NCBI GenBank assembly: GCA_015501075.1
Contig: JADNYJ010000022.1
Span: forward strand, 124,001-188,000
Direction of reading: 5' to 3'
DNA: 64,000 nucleotides
Source: Gymnopilus junonius
Taxonomy: Eukaryota > Basidiomycota > Agaricomycetes > Agaricales > Galerinaceae
Shown here: piece by piece, positions 1 through 10,632 of the stretch
Layout of the letters: every line of letters begins with the position of its first letter
How positions within the stretch are numbered: the stretch's first letter is position 1
Notes under the pieces: generated by a model
Database searches by the model: none
The model's input: only the letters and a program-made list of their open reading frames with translations
Told to the model about the DNA's origin: nothing
Translations under genes and position numbers: made by a program

Positions 1-298
1 TCTCCGCTTAGTTTCCTCCATAGTATAAAAACCTTAGAACTATTATTAGGTACCTCAGTTCGTATATTGTTCGTTAATCAATCCATGCTCTCTACTCCGC
101 TCTCTCGTTCCGATCCAACTCCGAAATTTGAGACAACGTCCAGACAACGGAGCGCAACACACACGTTGAAGCTGAAGTCTCAACCCTACGTCTACATACA
201 TTATGCTAAGACCAACTCCGACACCGACGTACTCCGACGTAGCTCCGACGTGGATCTCCTCTGCCTACTCCGCCCTTCCTTTCGTCGAGAACTTAACA
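1..298 (+). repeat. 5' LTR, right-hand 298 bp
   Basis: These bases align without gaps to 6820-7117 and end in the same TTAACA terminus. There are 13 mismatches, all transitions in CpG context. A TATA-like box (TATAAAA) lies at 24-30. No primer binding site matching a familiar tRNA end was recognised just after the LTR. Confidence 0.95.
24..30 (+). promoter_or_regulatory. TATA-like box of the LTR
   Basis: The motif TATAAAA is present at 24-30 and unchanged in the other LTR copy at 6843-6849. Its place about 300 bp upstream of gag is consistent with the retroelement promoter. The assignment rests on motif and position only. Confidence 0.5.
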
Positions 299-335
299 GT
301 ATATACGAACTCATACCGCTTCTGGACTCCCGACC

Positions 336-1625
336 ATGCCCACCACAACATCCCGTACTACTGCCAACTCCCGTGCAGCTGGACAAAATGAATCTCACAC
401 CATCGTGATTCAGAATGTCAGAGACTACCCTGACTGTCCAAACACACAACCTCCGTCCCGCCTCAGCACTCTAACTCCTTTACCCTCAGTACCCTCATCA
501 ACGAGACAAACCAGTCCCAACCCGTTGCCACCTCCTGGTTCCCCTGGTGGTGAACCCAACCCCGACGATGATGGCGATGATTTTGACCCCCACCACTCCG
601 ATCACTCCGATCATTCCGATCACAACTCCGACCACAACCCCACTCCAAATCTCGCTGAAGCCATGATGCTCATGACAAAAGAGCTCAGGCGTCGTGATAG
701 CCCTAAGGTTACCAAGACCAAAGCCTGCGAGCCCGACACCTTCGACGGCTCCGACACCCGGAAACTCAACGGTTTTATTTTACAGTGTAACCTTTACTTC
801 CGAAACAACCGCGCCTACACTGCTGATGGAGACAAGGTCACGTTCGCCCTCTCCTATCTTCACGGCCTTGCGATGGAATTTTTTGAGCCCGCAATACTGG
901 ACTCAACAACTATTGAACCATGGATGGACAACTGGCAAGCCTTTATCGGCGTGCTGAAGTCCGAATTTGGTCCATTCGATCTGACCTCCGACGCCGCTGT
1001 AGCCCTCGAAAACTTGAAGATGCCTGAGAACCAAAGGATCATCAAGTACAACATGGAATTCAAGTGCTTGTCTATTCGCTCGCGCTGGGACAGCGTCGCT
1101 CTCCGACACCGCTACTACTCCAGTCTGGCGGAACACATCAAGGACGTTATGGCTAGCCGTGGCAAGCCACAAACTCTCGAAGACCTTCGAGAGCTCGCCC
1201 AGGATATCGACACTTGTTACTGGGAACACGTCCGTGAGAAGCCATGACAGGACAAGAATGCGCAAAGGTCCTCCGACAAACCGTCCGATCGTACCTCCAA
1301 CAAGTCCTCCGACAAATGTTCAAACCACAACCACGGCAATAACAACAACAACAATAAGTCCTCGCAATCCTCTTCCTACTGCAAGAACAACTCGGGCAAC
1401 TCCTCCGGCTCGAAAACCTCCGACTCCATCTCCGACAAACTTGGCAAGGATGGCAAGCTGACCGCCGAAGAATGCAAACGCCGCTTCGACAACAATCTCT
1501 GTCTCTTCTGTGGGTTGCTTGGACACCGAGCTAGCGAGTGTCCGAAGTCCACTTCCTCTGCCTCCAAGGCAAAAGCACGTGCCGCCAAAGTTTCGAATCC
1601 CAGCACCGAGGATTCAAAAAAATAG
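336..1625 (+). pseudogene. gag: gag of the chromovirus, interrupted
   Basis: The first ATG after the LTR opens a frame of 303 codons that stops at a TGA at 1245-1247. The same frame then continues to a TAG at 1623-1625. The downstream part is Ser/Asn/Lys-rich and holds a retroviral-type zinc knuckle, C-x2-C-x4-H-x4-C, at about 1503-1544, the nucleic-acid-binding end of Gag. The N-terminal part has a repeated Ser-Asp-His tract (about 595-640) and a capsid-like region. Because the reading frame is identical on both sides of the TGA, the stop is best read as a point mutation in one gag gene rather than the end of a separate gene. Confidence 0.85.
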
Positions 1626-1668
1626 TCAGTGGTCCTCATCCCTTCGCACACACTGGGGATCGCGTTGA

Positions 1669-4600
1669 CACTGGCTGTGTGCATATGAGGAAGTAAGGCT
1701 CAATGCATCCGCTCTTTCTGACCCTGACTCTCTCCGACTCTCATTAACATCTCCGCTCCGACCCGACCTTAAGTCACTAACGTTAATTGACTCTGGCTCT
1801 AGCCATTGTTTTGTTGATACCCGTTTTATCCGTTCTAATAATTTACTCCCTTCTCTGATCGATCTGGTTAAGCTCAAACTGATTGATGGCTCCTACGGCA
1901 ACATGATTACTGAAACCCTCTCCATTCCGATTACATTCCCCTCTAGTGAAACTATTACTATTGACTTTTTCGTAACCTCGCTGGACTCCTCCTGTGTTCT
2001 GGTTCTAGGATATAACTGGCTCTTCCACTACAATCCATTGATTGACTGGAAATTGGGCCATATCGACTTCCGTTCCGAACTACTTGACAACCCGGCTCCG
2101 ACGTCATCCCATAGGCCAGCTCTGCTGCCTACACCTCCATTATTGGAACCTCCGACCCCTCCGCTTCCTCCGATTACTCCTATGGTTACACCTCTGACCC
2201 CTCCGACCTCTGTAGCATCTTCTGATGCACCTCGCATCTCGCTAATCAATGCAGCTGCTTTCGCAAGAGCATGCAAGTTACCCGGTGCTCAAAGTTTCAC
2301 AGTTCACCTCTCCGATCCCGCCATCTCCGCTCATGCTGCTTCCGTCTCCGACGAAGCGCCTGACCTGTCTAGTATTCCTCCTGAATACCATGACTTTGCG
2401 GATGTCTTCAGTAAATCTAAAGCTGACACGCTCGCACCCCATCGATCTTACGACCTCAAGATCAATCTCGAACCTGGCACTTCCCCTCCCGTTGGAAATA
2501 TGTACTCCCTTTGCAATCCGAACTTCAATCCCTCTGAGAATTTATCGATGAGCACCTCCGAATCGGTTTCATTCGACCTTCAACCTCTCCGCACGGCGCT
2601 CTGATCCTTTTCATTTGCAAAAAGGATGGATCACTATGACTTTGCGTTGACTTTAGAGGATTAAACAAGATCACGAAGAAAGACCGATATCTGCTTCTGC
2701 TCATCTCCGACCTCCTGTCCACTGCTGGTAAAGCACGCATCTATACGGCTATCGACCTCCGACATGCCTATCACCTAGTCCACATAGCAGAAGGCGACGA
2801 ATGGAAAACAGCATTCCAACACGCTATGGATCGTTTGAATGGAACTTATGCCATTTGGACTGTCCAATGCGCCTGCCGTTTTTCAATGCTTCATGAACGA
2901 CATACTAAGTGATTTATTAGATGTGTCTGTCATCGTTTACCTCGACGACATCCTGATCTACTCCGATGATCCTACCCAGCATAAGGAACACGTTCGCGAA
3001 GTCCTCCGACGTCTCCGACAACACGGTCTGTATGCCCGCTCCGACAAATGCAATTTCTCTATGAACACGGTTAATTACCTTGGATTCATTCTTTCACCAG
3101 AAGGCCTCAAGATGGATGAAAGCAAGATCAAGACTATCCAAGATTGGCCGAACCCAAGAAGATTAAGGATGTTCAATCCTTCTTAGGTTTCGTGAATTTC
3201 TACCAATGATTTATCTCTGACTACTCTGACATCGTTGTTCCGCTCACCCGACTCACTAGGAAAGGAACCCCTTGGCAATTCAATGACGCTGCTCGAAAAG
3301 CCTTCAACAAGCTCAAGAAAGCATTTACAACTGCTCCGATACTTACTCACTGGGTTCCCGACTGTCCGATTATTGTGGAAACTGATGCTTCCGACTACGC
3401 GCTTGGAGCGATCCTCTCCATCTGCACCTCCGATGACGAGATTCACCCTGTTGCGTTTCACTCACGTACTTTCACAGGTCCTGAAATCAACTACGACACC
3501 CACGACAAAGAACTACTAGCAATCTTCGACGTTTAAAGTATGGCGACATTATCTGGAAGGCTCCGCCCTCCGATCGACGTGTCACCAACCACAAGAATTT
3601 AACATACTTTGCAACCACTAAAGTTCTTACTCGCCGACAAGCCCGCTGGTCCGAATATCTCTGCCAATTCAACCTCATCATCTGCTTCCCCTGGACGTCT
3701 CGGTATGAAACCTGACTCTTTAACTAGATGATGGGATGTCTATCCCAAAGGGGGAAATAGCGACTATGCAAGCATTAACCCAAGCAACTTCCGACCTATT
3801 TTCACCCAAGAACAACTCTCCGCATCCCTCCGTGCCACCCAACTCTTTGAACCCACCCTCCAGCAGTATCCCTCATGGACTCCGACCTACTCCGACACGA
3901 CATCCTCGCTGCGCTACCCTCCGACCCGGTTTACCTTGCTCACATGAAGGAACCAAAACCACACTGGTCCCTTGATCCAGATGGTTACCTCCGTCATGAA
4001 TCACGCATCTATGTTCCTGATGCATCTGACCTCTGACTCCACATCCTCCGACACAAGCATGATCATATCCTCGCCGGACACCCTGGACAAAATAAGACGA
4101 CTAGTCTTATCCTTCATGAATACACCTGGCCCGGACTACGAGACTTCGTGAAGAAGTATTGCAAATCGTGTACGACATGTATGCGTTCCAAACCTCAATG
4201 ACACAAACCCTACGGATTGCTCAAGCAGCTCCCGATCCCCGAACGTCCCTGGAATTCAATATCAATGGACTTTATCGAAATCCTTCCGACGTCCGACGGA
4301 CACGACGTGATCCTAGTCATTGTTGACCGACTCACTAAGCAAGCTATATTCATTCCAACCACCTCCGCTTGCACCTCCGAAGACCTTGCCATGCTTTTCG
4401 TCATTCATGTGTTCTCCAAGCAGGCATCCCCGAACACATCACCTCCGACCGCGGACCTGAATTCGTCTCCCGCTTCTTCCGATCCTTAGGAAAAGCACTC
4501 GACATGAAACTCCATTTCACTTCCGGATACCATCCTGAAGGTGATGGCCAGACTGAACGTACTAATCAGACACTAGAGCAATACCTCCGAATTTATTGCA

Positions 4601-5435
4601 ACTACCAGCAAGATAATTGGTCAAGTCTATTACCTCTTGCAGAGTTTGCTTACAACAATGCTCCTAGTGCTACTACTGGCATTTCACCATTCTTCGCTAA
4701 TAAAGGTTACCACCCTAACATGGCTATCCACCCCGAACGCGACCTCACCTCCGCTCGCGCTCACGATTTTGTTGTTGATCTAGACGAATTACACAAAGAA
4801 CTCAAGAATGCTATCGCTGAATCACAAAAGCATTATCAAGTCTCCGCGACCTCCGACGCACTCCGCCCCCCGACTTCCAAGTCGGACAGCAAGCATTCGT
4901 CAAAGCAAAGTTCTTCCGCACCACACGCCCCTCCAAGAAACTCTCCGAAAAATATTACGGTCCTTTTGATATCATCGCCAAAGCCGGCACACACTCTTTT
5001 ACTTTACGACTTCCTGACTCCATGCACGGTGTTCACCCCGTTTACCACGTTTCTATGCTGGAACCGTTTACTCCGAATGATATTCCGAATCGGACTCAAT
5101 CTCCGCCTCTGCCTGTTGAAGTCGAAGGCGAAATCGAATATGAAATCGCTGAAGTCCTCGACTCCAAGCTTGATCAACGACGCAAGTGCAAACTATTGTA
5201 CTTGGTTCGCTGGTTAGGTTATGAAGGCACCGATGAAGAACAATCCTGGCTCCCAGCTACTGAACTCGAACACACGCCCGACCTCATCTCCGACTTTCAC
5301 TCCGCTTACCCCACAAACCCGGACCTCTTTCATCTCTCACTTAGCTTACGATTCACAAAAAACATCATTAACAAGAAAGACAAGTATATAGAAAAAGAAA
5401 AAATTAAAACACTACAAAAAACTACTATCTATTGA
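1669..5435 (+). pseudogene. pol: pol of the chromovirus (protease, RT, RNase H, integrase, chromodomain), degraded
   Basis: The protease has the D-S-G-S active-site motif at about 1789-1800. The RT core carries the Y-L-D-D box at about 2938-2950, followed by an RNase H segment with the E-T-D-A-S-D motif near 3379. The integrase shows the HHCC region (about 4060-4190), the first catalytic Asp near 4266 and an S/T-D-R-G-P-E-F motif near 4440. A chromodomain with an L-V-R-W-L-G-Y core lies at about 5194-5290. The frame is broken by TGA codons at 2535, 2637, 3207, 3729, 4034 and 4199 and by several frameshifts, for example near 2519, 2840 and 3534. All domains are recognisable but no complete polyprotein is encoded. 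Confidence 0.9.
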
Positions 5436-6513
5436 CGAGCATGCTTTGCTGGCGCCTCATACATCCTCATCCCTTCTAATCCTCCATCATCCTCATCCTC
5501 ATCCTCCTCCTCATCCTCCTCCGAATCCGATGACTCATCCCTTTTCCTCTTCAACACCTTGACCTCTCCCTCGCTATCACTCCTCGTTTCTGCATCCACC
5601 CCTCATCCTCCTGTTCATCCATCACTGCTCTGACTACCTCCTTCTCCGACTCCTCCGACTCCTCCGACTCATCCACCTCAACCTTCTTCCCGTGTCTAAG
5701 GCCGCCACGACCCTCTCATACCTCTCGTTCAAATACTCCGCCTCCGCGTCGATTTCCTCCTGGTCCGATGGTCAGTACTCCGACGCACTTGGCTCTGACG
5801 GTGCATATGGGGGATCTTGGATCCAGGACATGTCTTCCAACAAGTCCCGGATCTCCCTCAGGTATCGAGCAATGTGCTCGATACCCGGCCCTTTCTGCGC
5901 CTCCGCTGTCATCTTGGGCTTGGGCTTTGCCGCCCCCGTCGCCTTGGCTGGTCGTACTTCCGACTCTGTCCGACCCTCTGACCTCACAGCTCCTCCGCCG
6001 GTCTTGCAAGCTTTGCGCTGCACTCGGCAGCGGTTGCACGACGCCGCCTTGCTGGTACCCTCCCTAAAAACAAATCACAAGTCAAAAAATAAATCATAAC
6101 AAAGAAACATTAAAAGGGACTTACCTTGGCCATAGGCACTCCGCCCCTGCCTGCACGCACCGGATGCAGACGACTCCGTCCACCGCCTCATACACTCCGG
6201 CCAACTCCCGCGTCGCGACCACCTGCTGCTGTGCTGCAGCTGCCTTCTGCGCCTTTTTCTTCCCCTTCACGGTTTTCCTCCGCTCTGCCTCCGCCGCTTC
6301 CTCTGCCTCCACTGCTGCCTCCGCTTCGGCCACCTTCCGTGCTTCTTCCGCTGCCCGTTCCGCCTCTGCATGCTCCTCTGCCTCCCGTCGCCTCTGCTCC
6401 ATCTGCTCCCGCTTCTGATGAAGCTCTTCCCTCTGGAGCGCGAGTTTCTGCTCCTGCGCTTTGAGGTCTTCGAGGTCTTCGAAATCCTCTGAGTTGGAAT
6501 CGGTGTGTGACAT
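5429..6513 (-). pseudogene. Antisense gene inside the retroelement: coiled-coil protein with a split Cys6 cluster
   Basis: On the minus strand a start at 6513 opens an acidic N-terminus and a long Glu/Ala/Arg-rich coiled coil. A Cys pattern C-x2-C-x6-C-x12-C-x2-C-x6-C follows, which matches the spacing of the fungal Zn2-Cys6 binuclear cluster. A 61-nt GT-AG intron (6064-6124) lies between the two Cys triplets; exon 1 is 6125-6513. Exon 2 reads to a TGA at 5772-5774, after which the same frame continues with coding-like sequence. With two apparent frameshifts it runs to a natural stop at 5429-5431. It converges on pol and overlaps its last 7 bases. DNA binding is an inference from Cys spacing only; no function is known to me. 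Confidence 0.6.
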
Positions 6514-6629
6514 ATCAACGGGGGGAGGTAGGATGACAATATTGAAGAGAGGACCGAACGAAAATTTCAAAGCAACCAAAACCAACCAGCACGTGACCAT
6601 TCCCATGCACAGGCCTCAAGGTTCGGCCT

Positions 6630-6642
6630 AAGGGGGAAATAC
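6630..6642 (+). other. Polypurine tract before the 3' LTR
   Basis: A purine run containing AAGGGGGAAATA ends directly at the LTR start (TGTTATATAC at 6643). This is the expected position of the plus-strand primer of an LTR element. The same 12-mer also occurs inside pol at about 3748-3759. Confidence 0.75.
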
Positions 6643-7117
6643 TGTTATATACGCACCTCCGACCAACTCTGATCTCCGACTATATGAACTCCGACCTCAT
6701 GATCCCCTCGAAGTACTACAAGTCCCAGAACACGTAGACACTTAGATTACATGTAGCTAGTCAACTCTGAGTAGAGCAGAGTAACTTACACGTCTGCCTG
6801 CTCACTAGTACACGTACGGTCTCCGCTTAGTTTCCTCCGTAGTATAAAAACCTTAGAACTATTATTAGGTACCTCAGTTCGTATATTGTTCATTAATCAA
6901 TCCACGCTCTCTACTCCGCTCTCTTGTTCCGATCCGACTCCGAAATTCGAGACAACATCCAGACAATGGAGCGCAACACACACGTTGAAGCTGAAGTCTC
7001 AACCCTACGTCTACATACGTTACGCTAAGACCAACTCCGACACCAATGTACTCCGACGTAGCTCCGACGTGGATCTCCTCTGCCTACTCCGCCCTTCCTT
7101 TTGTCGAGAACTTAACA
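6643..7117 (+). repeat. 3' LTR, complete, 475 bp
   Basis: It begins TGTTATATAC and ends GAACTTAACA (TG...CA termini). Its last 298 bp match the start of the window. The boundary at 7117 is exact, because similarity to the 5' copy ends at TTAACA in both and the following sequences differ. Confidence 0.95.
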
Positions 7118-7138
7118 CTCATGTTGTTCATGAGCTGC

Positions 7139-8802
7139 TCACTTTTCCTCTTCCCTCCTCTCCTGATTGTCCTTAAGCTGTTGCAATTCCTCTTCAGTTG
7201 GAATCACATAGTCCTTCAAGACAGCTCAGCCATACTTCTCCACCATCTCCTTCCAACTCAACCCCTTCCAGGCCAAAACATCCTTCCAAGAGCTGCACAA
7301 ATATGCTGGAGGCATTCCAATAAAAACACCATCCTTGATATAGTGAGCCTTATCCTCCACAGACAGCACATGGTTCCAGAAGTGAGGTGTGAAGTAGTCT
7401 ATAGAGACTCTGTCTGGTAAAGGCTCACCTTTGAACCTAGAAGCACGAGGGGGATGAAGAACAACATGTTGTTGTTCTTGTCTATATGAGAAAATGGTCA
7501 AAATAGGCATGAAATATGCAAAACACTGAAGAGCACTCACTTCTTGTGCAAACCCCTCTTCCGCTGCTCCTTCCAGTTACGAGGATCAAGTAAATTGTGA
7601 AAAAATTTTGTGTATTTGTCAGACCGACCCTCCACCTTACCAATCTCATAGATGACCACCTCATCTGCTTCATCATCTGCTTCATCATCAGAGTGTGCTG
7701 CAGGCTCCTTCACAGACTGTATAAAGTCATTGTGGAAGGCCTCTGCAATGAGCTTATCAACCCGCTTCCTGGCAAGCTAAAAAGATTGTCAGCATGTCAT
7801 TGACAAAGAAAAAATCAGATCATGCCTCATTTCTATGCTTCACTGCATTTTCCCTTTCATGACTCATCTCAACAGCACCTGGCCATTTCACCTCCATCTT
7901 AGCAAGATCGCGGAGATAAGAAAACACAAAATTTCAATAGAATTTACGCATGAGCGCAAAGTCATGGACAACAGCAAGATTGATGCCCATATGCAAGTAG
8001 CCATGACCAGCTGCTACCTGCTCAAAAGTATTCAGTGCAATGTATTCATGAAGGAGATTGTACATGGAGTCAGGATCCTGGCTTAGGACATCCAGTGCCC
8101 AATGTGGAAGGCCAAAGGATGCAACAACCCGGAAGGCATACAGGAGAAGGGGTTCTGGGATCCGCCCAAGATTCCTGATATTTTGCTGTTTGGAGAAAAG
8201 GTAGCCTTGAGACTTGCAAGGCAGTCAGCAGCAGCAGCAATGTGTCCAAAGTTGTTGTTGAGGCTGTTATGGACTGAAGTCTGCACTTGATCTTCAGAGG
8301 TGAATCGGCTAGCATAGGCCTTCCGATCATCTTCCATTACAGCTGGCGGAGGTACATTCTGGTGCGGAAGGCACCAGAGTGCTCATATGTGGAGCTCAAG
8401 AGCATCCTGTGCAAACATTTCAAAATGAGTACCTCACATAGAAGCAAAAAACCATAGACATACCTTTGTTACCTTCGTTTCCCAGGGGACCTCCTTCTTT
8501 GTGAGGTGCCAATCACTCGCTTTCTTCTCCTTCTGTTTCTTTGCTTTCATAGCTGCTTTTGTATGTGGGGTCATCACCTGATCGAGGTGTGCCCTCTGTG
8601 GAGGGCACTCATCGTCATTGGGTTGTTGGCCACTAGTTTCTGACTGAGCACGAACTTCTGCGGATGTCGACGATTTGGCCTGTGCCGGCCCAGGGCATGG
8701 TGAACATTTGCGTTTATTACCAGCCAGAGCAGCCAATGGCAAGGGTATGGGTGGAGGATCAGGAGGGGGTTCCATTGGCACATCTTCATTAAAGTTGGAC
8801 AT
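7139..8802 (-). pseudogene. Decayed copy of an unknown, probably multi-copy basidiomycete gene
   Basis: Exon 1 (8464-8802) starts with a Pro-rich, Lys-rich N-terminus and ends at a good GTATGT donor. After a 57-nt intron the frame resumes at 8406 with a segment that meets a TGA at 8383-8385, exactly where Arg is expected in an I-[R]-A-L-W context. Downstream pieces keep coding character: a Y-A-F-R-V-V-A-S-F stretch near 8120, and a late block ending D-Y-F-T-P-H-F-W near 7390 followed by a K-Y-G tail. They are separated by a one-base frameshift near 8175, another TGA at 7934-7936 and unspliced gaps. The natural stop is at 7139-7141, 21 bp from the LTR. I recall related multi-copy hypothetical proteins in mushroom genomes, but the function is unknown. 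Confidence 0.6.
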
Positions 8803-9107
8803 GGTGGGGGGGAAAGGAAGCAGAGGAGGAGATGAGAGGTGAAGATGTTGAGGTGTTGATGGGCGGCGACATGTGTCCAGTCCATAGTCGAGATTTCGGG
8901 GTTGTTTTGGGAGTTGCTGAGCTGTGTCGAGGTGACAATTGAAGGGGATCAACAGATCACATGACCGTGGTCAGAGCAGGAGGCGGACTAATGTGGCAAA
9001 CAATGGCGCCACAACCAACGCATGGCCTTGGCTGAAAATACCAACCATCATTCAACCGACTCAGGAGTGGTTGAAAATCAACTGACTCGAAGTTTGCCTC
9101 CGGTGTA
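8803..9107. other. Intergenic, upstream of the decayed gene
   Basis: No supported gene. A minus-strand frame upstream of the chosen start extends to about 8952, so the original 5' part of the decayed gene could lie here. Confidence 0.5.
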
Positions 9108-9452
9108 GCCTGGTCCTTGTTATGGTTGCGAAACCATGAGCCCTCAAAAATTCAGGGTTTAAAACTCCGCTAGGCAGGGGCCATCAATCAAATGGCACAT
9201 GATCAAGCCTTGGCTTCACTTGGCTCAAAAACCTCCTGAAGTTTGGTAATGTTAAGGACTTCTCCTCAAAAAATTTCAACTTGAATTTTAGCACAGGCAA
9301 TAGATTTCCTCCTATTCTATGGATATAAAATTTTAAAATGGATTTTGGATGAGGGTGAGTGCCCACAGGGTTCGGACAAAAGGGCCTTCGGAGTTTCAAA
9401 TTGCCCAAACTTTTGAGGGCTCACAGTATGGCAACCGGAACAAGGACCAGGC
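9108..9452. repeat. MITE-like element with long imperfect terminal inverted repeats
   Basis: The left end GCCTGGTCCTTGTTATGG (from 9108) is the near-exact reverse complement of the right end, which finishes ...CAAGGACCAGGC at 9452. Inverted similarity continues inward through the GAGCCCTCAAAA block (about 9139-9155 versus 9410-9422). A weaker match around the AACTCCG / CGGAGTTT segments continues it. The interior has no coding capacity, so this looks like a non-autonomous DNA transposon of about 345 bp. I could not identify a clear target-site duplication, so the superfamily is not assigned. Confidence 0.65.
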
Positions 9453-10053
9453 ATTATATCGGAGAATGTCAGTTTGCTACTTCTCTGATCATTTGATCGA
9501 CTGGTGAGCCAGGCTATCAATCTCCCCATGTTTTGAACTTTTGAGATGCGGAAATGCTCCTGTGCTGTCCACATCCACCTTTTGTTGGAATACCGGAATT
9601 ATACGAGCATGCGCAATGCAGTTCCATTTCACAGAGTAGGCTCCATTCTGCACATTAGGTACTTAATTAGGTTTTGTTATTGTTTTGGTAGAGTATATAG
9701 GTACATCTTTTGTATGTAGTACTCATCCGTTTGCCTCACCCCCCCCACCATTTCCAAGGTCAAACGTACTGTCGTCAAAGCGTGTTGTTTATTTCAACAC
9801 CTTTCACTAAAACTTTTGTTATAGCCGTGTTTAGAACTCGAATCTATACCTACAGACACAACTATATGGTTTTTATAGTTGTGCTTAATATCTAATTGAA
9901 TTTTCTTTACGACGATTTCAAACTCCCGATAAAGGATAGTATGCAAGTCACGAGCAATTGACATTCGGTTTATGTCACGTGTTGACAATTTGGACTGGAT
10001 TTCATTTCTGAATCTGTTACGCGCATTTGACCTACTTTATACCATCCACCACG
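9453..10053. other. Intergenic, no gene seen
   Basis: AT-rich stretch between the inverted-repeat element and the bS16m gene. It contains a short C-run (about 9738-9746) but no ORF with recognisable content. Confidence 0.5.
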
Positions 10054-10473
10054 ATGCCTATGCGAATTCGTATGGCTATGCATGGCCCTCGCCATCAAAA
10101 AATCTTTCACTTGGTTGCGATCAACAGCAAGCAACGGCGTAATGCCAGACCAGCAGAGCTTTTGGGTATATACGACCCACATGCAGCCGACGGTCGGGAT
10201 GCACGAATAGTTAGATGGAGTGTCTCCAGAATTCATCACTGGCTGAACGTCGGTGCTCTGCCCAGTAAATCTGCCGTTAGGCTACTGGAACTTGTGAGTC
10301 CTTTCAATTGATTATTCTTGAGTTATTGTTATAATCATGATTTCCAGGGAGGCATTCTCAAACCTGGTTCGCCATATCATCCAAAAGCCACACAGCCGAA
10401 GTACCCTGTAGTTGAGAAACAATCAACACTAGCAGATTCATCGGCGTCTCCACCATCCCCATCCACCACATAA
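10054..10473 (+). CDS. MRPS16: Mitochondrial small-subunit ribosomal protein bS16m
   Basis: Two exons, 10054-10293 and 10348-10473, with a 54-nt GT-AG intron, give 121 aa. The N-terminus M-x-I-R-x-A-x-H-G with downstream H-x-I-V/L-A-x-x-S/K-x-x-R, then L-G-x-Y-D-P and W-x-x-x-G-A-x-P-S, is the bS16 signature. Bacterial S16 is about 80-90 aa, and the extra C-terminal tail here is Pro/Ser-rich. It belongs to the mitoribosome small subunit and would be imported. The ATG at 10054 was chosen because the frame upstream has no further ATG. It stands alone on the plus strand, next to the minus-strand ACBP gene that converges on it. Confidence 0.93.
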
Positions 10474-10632
10474 CCTCTCAACAAGCGCAAACGGTTTTCT
10501 TTCCACGGCACTGCAAAGGGTGAAAGCAGCGTTTGACTGGACTGATATATATCCAGGGTGATGGTGTCCAAAATATTTACATCCTGCTATTTGTTCATTG
10601 TTACTTTCTATATTACATATATATGGAGATAA

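Larger units (their letters stand above)
1..7117 (+). mobile_element. Ty3/gypsy-like chromovirus LTR retrotransposon (degraded)
   Basis: The order is partial 5' LTR, gag with a CCHC knuckle, protease, reverse transcriptase, RNase H, integrase and chromodomain, then an antisense gene, a polypurine tract and a full 3' LTR. Protease before RT before integrase is the Ty3 order, and the C-terminal chromodomain on the integrase places it with fungal chromoviruses. The left 177 bp of the 5' LTR lie outside the window, judged from the 3' LTR length. Both gag and pol carry in-frame TGA codons and pol has several frameshifts, so this copy is not autonomous. The right target-site duplicate would be the bases just after 7117 (CTCAT if five bases), which cannot be paired here because the left flank is absent. 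Confidence 0.95.

Noticed and set aside
67..408. ORF across the LTR-gag border
   Set aside because: Lies mostly in the LTR, which is duplicated at the other end; gag in another frame has the zinc knuckle.
5716..6039. Minus-strand ORF of 107 codons
   Set aside because: Different frame from the spliced antisense gene; lacks its second Cys triplet in frame.
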